In this document: piece after piece, positions 61,496 to 64,000 of the stretch
Layout of the letters: each line of letters begins with the position of its first letter
How positions within the stretch are numbered: position 1 is the stretch's first letter
NCBI RefSeq assembly: GCF_013282805.1
Contig: NZ_CP054038.1
Coordinates: 558,001-622,000, forward strand
Length of the DNA stretch: 64,000 nucleotides
From: Microbacterium hominis
Lineage (GTDB): Bacteria; Actinomycetota; Actinomycetes; Actinomycetales; Microbacteriaceae
Direction of reading: 5' to 3'
Notes under the pieces: model-generated
Told to the model about the DNA's origin: nothing
Seen by the model: only the letters and a program-made list of their open reading frames with translations
Databases searched by the model: none
Translations under genes and position numbers: made by a program

Positions 61496-61532
61496 GCGGT
61501 ACTACCGCTCTCTGTATCGGTGTGGACAGAAT
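61496..61532 (+). promoter_or_regulatory. Dyad and promoter region of the sigma-factor operon
   Basis: GCGGTA-C-TACCGC (61496-61508) is a perfect inverted repeat, flanked by two TGTATC words (61487 and 61513 region). CAGAAT (61527-61532) is a possible -10, 7 nt before the ATG at 61540. I could not find a convincing ECF-type autoregulatory promoter. Confidence 0.4.
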
Positions 61533-61539
61533 GGGCGCT

Positions 61540-62157
61540 ATGACGCACGCGGACGCCTCGGCATCCGTCGAATCGGCCGAACCGGCACGCTGGGAGCGTG
61601 CGGCGGCCCTTTTCGTGCGTTGGCGCGAAGGCGACAGCCGAGCGATGGACGACCTCGTCCGCCTCATGACACCGCCCCTGTGGCATGTCGTGCGCGCGTA
61701 CGGGCTCGACCACGCACTGGCGCAGGACGTCGTGCAGACGACGTGGCTGACCCTGGTTCGTCGTCACGAGTCCATCCTCGACCCGCAAGCGGTGTCGGGA
61801 TGGCTCACCATGTGCGCACGCCGTGAGGCGTGGCGCGTGGGAAAGCAGCACCGCAGAGCCGACGCCACCGAGGCGGAGTCTCTGGAACCCCACCTCCCTG
61901 TCCACGAATCCGCCGAGACCACCGCAGCCACCACCGACGAAGCCCGTCGGCTGTGGACGGCGGTCTCGACGCTCAACGACAGATGCCAGCGCCTGCTGCG
62001 GATCGTCGCGTTCGATGAACGACCCGACTACCACCGCATCGCCGAAGACCTCGCGATGCCCATCGGATCGATCGGACCGACCCGTCAGCGGTGCCTGGCC
62101 AAGCTCCGCGCCGTTCTGGAAGGCGACGGATGGGGAGGGGATCACCATGGAGATTGA
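61540..62157 (+). CDS. ECF-like RNA polymerase sigma factor
   Basis: A 205-residue sigma-70 family protein (ATG 61531 possible, adding 3 residues). Region 2: DDLVRLMTPPLWHVVRAYGL, HALAQDVVQTTWLTLVRRHE, VSGWLTMCARREAWRV. Region 4: LNDRCQRLLRIVAFDERPDY, HRIAEDLAMPIGSIGPTRQR, CLAKLRAVL. No regions 1.1 or 3, as in ECF sigmas. Its 3' end overlaps the next gene by 11 bp, which is followed by an S8 protease. Sigma/small protein/S8 protease sets, often with a CHAT protease, recur in actinobacteria; the sigma factor probably drives its own locus. No membrane anti-sigma gene is next to it. Confidence 0.9.
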   Translation: MTHADASASVESAEPARWERAAALFVRWREGDSRAMDDLVRLMTPPLWHVVRAYGLDHALAQDVVQTTWLTLVRRHESILDPQAVSGWLTMCARREAWRVGKQHRRADATEAESLEPHLPVHESAETTAATTDEARRLWTAVSTLNDRCQRLLRIVAFDERPDYHRIAEDLAMPIGSIGPTRQRCLAKLRAVLEGDGWGGDHHGD

Positions 62158-62617
62158 CGACTACGACCTTGACCGCGAGCTGTTCGCACAGCTGCGTGCG
62201 ACGTGGGAGCAGGTCGATCCGGTGCCCGCCGACCTCGCCGACCGCATGGTCGCCGCCGTCGCCGTCGAAGACCTGACCCGCGAGTACGCGCTGCTCACGC
62301 TGGTCGCGAGCGACGAGCTCGCCGCCGTGCGCAGCGCCGCCGACACCGCAACTCTGCAGTTCAGCGACGGGTCGACGACCGTGCTCCTGCACGTGAGTCT
62401 CACCGACGACGGGACGCGCCGCATCGACGGATGGGTGGATGCCGAGGCTCTCGCCATCCGCCTCGTGCAGGGCGATCGCGACGTGAGCCCCACCTCCGTG
62501 GAAGACGGCCGGTTCGCCTTCGACGCGGTGCCCTCCGGCATGGCGCGCCTGCGGCTGGTCGTGCGCGGGGCCGACGGGGAGCTCAGCGACTTCCAGACAC
62601 CGCAGTTCGAAGTGTGA
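62147..62617 (+). CDS. Small partner protein of the sigma/S8 locus
   Basis: A 156-residue acidic soluble protein. The N-terminal ~60 residues are helical (DRELFAQLRATWEQVDPVPA, DLADRMVAAVAVEDLTREYA); the rest is beta-rich, ending GRFAFDAVPSGMARLRLVVR, similar in shape to carboxypeptidase-regulatory-like beta sandwiches. No membrane helix and no zinc-finger anti-sigma motif. ATG 62147 overlaps the sigma-factor stop by 11 bp, so translation is coupled. It could control the sigma factor or be a substrate or regulator of the protease; this is inference. Confidence 0.82.
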   Translation: MEIDDYDLDRELFAQLRATWEQVDPVPADLADRMVAAVAVEDLTREYALLTLVASDELAAVRSAADTATLQFSDGSTTVLLHVSLTDDGTRRIDGWVDAEALAIRLVQGDRDVSPTSVEDGRFAFDAVPSGMARLRLVVRGADGELSDFQTPQFEV

Positions 62618-62646
62618 CACCGCAGTGACCGTGTAGAACCCGAATC

Positions 62647-62673
62647 GGATGCCGGACCTGGGGCCCGGCATCC
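62647..62673. repeat. Hairpin before the S8 protease gene
   Basis: GGATGCCGG (62647-62655) and its exact complement (62665-62673) with a 9-nt loop, in the 76-bp gap before the protease ATG. It may reduce or tune downstream transcription. It is another copy of the GGATGCC word in hairpin form. Confidence 0.6.
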
Positions 62674-62693
62674 CTCACGTGTGAGGAGAACTC

Positions 62694-64000
62694 ATGGCCA
62701 GGCTCGATTCCGACGATCCCGCCCGCGGCTCCGCCGGCGGCCGCGGCGACTGGCGCGACCGCTATCGCGCGGCGCGCAGCGAGGGCGTCCCCCTCGATCC
62801 GCGCAGTGAGCCGGTCGAGGGCGTGGATGCCTACCCGACCGACTACGCACCCGACCACCTCCTGATCTCGACGACCCACGACGTCGAACCGATCCTCGAC
62901 AAGCTCCGCCCGGCTGCCGCGGACTTCGGCTGGGGGATCGAGCTGCGCAACCTCGACAACACCGAGGTGGAGATGGCGGTCGCCTTGGATCGCGCCGTGC
63001 GCGGCCGACGGGACTTCGATCTGCCGACCATCTACCGGGTGCAGATCTTCCCGCAGCCCAGCCCTGACAAGGACGACCAGCCGGTACCGCCGATCGACGC
63101 GTGGCGGCTCCTGCAGCGCGCCCGCGCCCGCAACGGCGGCAAGAACATCGACGGCGTGATGCTCGACCACGTGCTCACGGTCGACCCCTTCGGCGGCAAG
63201 ACGAACCCGTTCGGCGGCAAGACCAATCCCTACGGGGGCAAGACCAACCCGTTCAGTTCGAAGACGAACGGGCTCGACTCGTACGAGTGGCCCGGAAGCG
63301 GCGGCCGCCAGGTCGTGTCGTACCTCGGGCCGGAGCCGGTGCGCCAGGGCACGATCGCCAAGCGCGGGCGACGACCGGTCGTCGCCGTGCTCGACACAGG
63401 CTGCGGCCACCACCCCTGGCTCCCCGACGACATCGTCACCCGCTACCCGCGTACCGGGAGCGGGCGGGTGATCGGCAAGTCCGACCCGGCGACCGATCCC
63501 GAGCTGACGGGAGACCTCGCGGGGCCCTTCGACGGAGCGCTGGATGGCTCGGCCGGTCACGGCACCTTCATCGCCGGGGTGGTCCGCCAGCTCAGCCCCG
63601 AGTCCGACATCGTCTCGATCCGCATCGCCGACAGCATGGGGAACGTGCTCGAGGGCGAGTTCCTGCTCGGCGTGCGGACCCTCGTCAAGTGGATGCTGAC
63701 CGAGAAGAAGCACGGCGGCCGGGCGATCGACGTGATCAACCTCTCGATCGGGTACTACCACGAGACCCCCGACGATGGACTGTTCGATACGACGCTGGCC
63801 GAGCTCCTGCTGCGGGCACGCCGCACGGGGTGCGCCGTCGTCTGCTCGGCGGGCAATGACGCGACCGACCGCCCCACCTTCCCCGCCGCCCTGTGGCAGT
63901 GGGGGAACGAGCTGGTCGTTCCCGACCCCAAGAACGCCGCGCCGCACGTCTCGGTGGGTGCGCTCAACCCCAATGGCACGGTGGCGCTGTTCAGCAACAT
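62694..64000 (+). CDS. S8 (subtilisin-like) protease, 5' part
   Basis: The frame is open from ATG 62694 (after GAGGAGAACTC) to the window edge: 435 residues. Catalytic Asp234 in AVLDTGCGHHPW, His289 in GHGTFIAGVV, oxyanion Asn388 in CSAGNDAT; the catalytic Ser lies beyond the window. There is no signal peptide, so this is a cytoplasmic subtilase, unlike most S8 enzymes. Residues 1-160 form an N-terminal domain (HLLISTTHDVEPILDKLRPA), perhaps propeptide- or adaptor-like. Residues 164-191 hold four tandem 7-residue units (NPFGGKT type). It is the third gene of the sigma-factor locus; related loci continue with a CHAT-domain gene, which would lie outside the window. Confidence 0.92.
   Translation, partial: MARLDSDDPARGSAGGRGDWRDRYRAARSEGVPLDPRSEPVEGVDAYPTDYAPDHLLISTTHDVEPILDKLRPAAADFGWGIELRNLDNTEVEMAVALDRAVRGRRDFDLPTIYRVQIFPQPSPDKDDQPVPPIDAWRLLQRARARNGGKNIDGVMLDHVLTVDPFGGKTNPFGGKTNPYGGKTNPFSSKTNGLDSYEWPGSGGRQVVSYLGPEPVRQGTIAKRGRRPVVAVLDTGCGHHPWLPDDIVTRYPRTGSGRVIGKSDPATDPELTGDLAGPFDGALDGSAGHGTFIAGVVRQLSPESDIVSIRIADSMGNVLEGEFLLGVRTLVKWMLTEKKHGGRAIDVINLSIGYYHETPDDGLFDTTLAELLLRARRTGCAVVCSAGNDATDRPTFPAALWQWGNELVVPDPKNAAPHVSVGALNPNGTVALFSN
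63183..63266 (+). repeat. Four 21-bp units encoding NPFGGKT repeats
   Basis: Units at 63183, 63204, 63225 and 63246 encode DPFGGKT, NPFGGKT, NPYGGKT and NPFSSKT. The DNA of the units differs at silent positions, so the peptide rather than the DNA seems conserved. Confidence 0.95.

Overview
The window is high-GC DNA (about 70% by eye) with very dense genes, many 4-bp start/stop overlaps (ATGA, GTGA), frequent GTG starts and gene families typical of Actinobacteria. Two DUF7882-type proteins, DUF222/HNH and DUF2520 proteins, a Streptomyces-type xylose isomerase and a recurring GGATGCC/GGCATCC word point to Microbacteriaceae, most likely a Microbacterium chromosome. I saw no rRNA, tRNA, CRISPR array, insertion sequence or clear prophage. 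The organism assignment is inference.

Layout. 1-5.9 kb: end of a PKD-domain protein, a leaderless-secretion M23 lysin-like peptidase, and a TetR/GH2 beta-galactosidase pair. 5.9-14.4 kb: ArsR/MFS pair, cardiolipin synthase, a PadR-DUF1048-ABC exporter operon, a divergent MarR/NADP-oxidoreductase pair, a DUF222/HNH protein. 14.4-20.5 kb: NmrA-like SDR, a tightly coupled operon (FAD monooxygenase, MarR, CocE hydrolase, DUF3237), a beta-propeller protein. 20.6-24.3 kb: a pantothenate operon (UPF0303, TetR, DUF2520, panC, panB). 24.3-31.3 kb: two TetR genes, a regulated ABC exporter (permease plus double-ATPase protein), a large ATPase-LuxR regulator. 31.3-41.3 kb: FadH-like flavoenzyme, ABC exporter, SLC13 permease, UBP zinc finger, a frameshifted SDR with a six-copy 62-bp repeat at its 3' end, TetR, convergent DUF7882 paralogues, FUSC exporter.

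41.4-53.7 kb is dominated by xylose/xyloside use: ROK repressor, sugar-binding lipoprotein, two permeases, GH3 glycosidase, LacI repressor, xylA and xylB. No transporter ATPase is present, so a shared MsiK-type ATPase elsewhere is expected. Xylosides would be imported, hydrolysed by GH3, isomerised by XylA and phosphorylated by XylB. 53.7-61.4 kb: LuxR regulator, methyltransferase, coiled-coil protein, small alarmone synthetase, CPA2 antiporter, TspO-like protein, glutamine amidotransferase. 61.5-64 kb: an ECF-like sigma factor, a small partner and the first two thirds of a signal-less S8 protease with a tandem NPFGGKT repeat, cut by the window edge.

Three window-wide patterns stand out: (i) about eighteen genes start exactly 6-7 nt after a -10 hexamer, indicating leaderless mRNAs; (ii) several genes have their 3' ends tandemly duplicated, often including the stop codon; (iii) the word GGATGCC is strongly over-represented. 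The best candidates for new biology are the sigma/partner/S8 locus and the 3'-end duplications.
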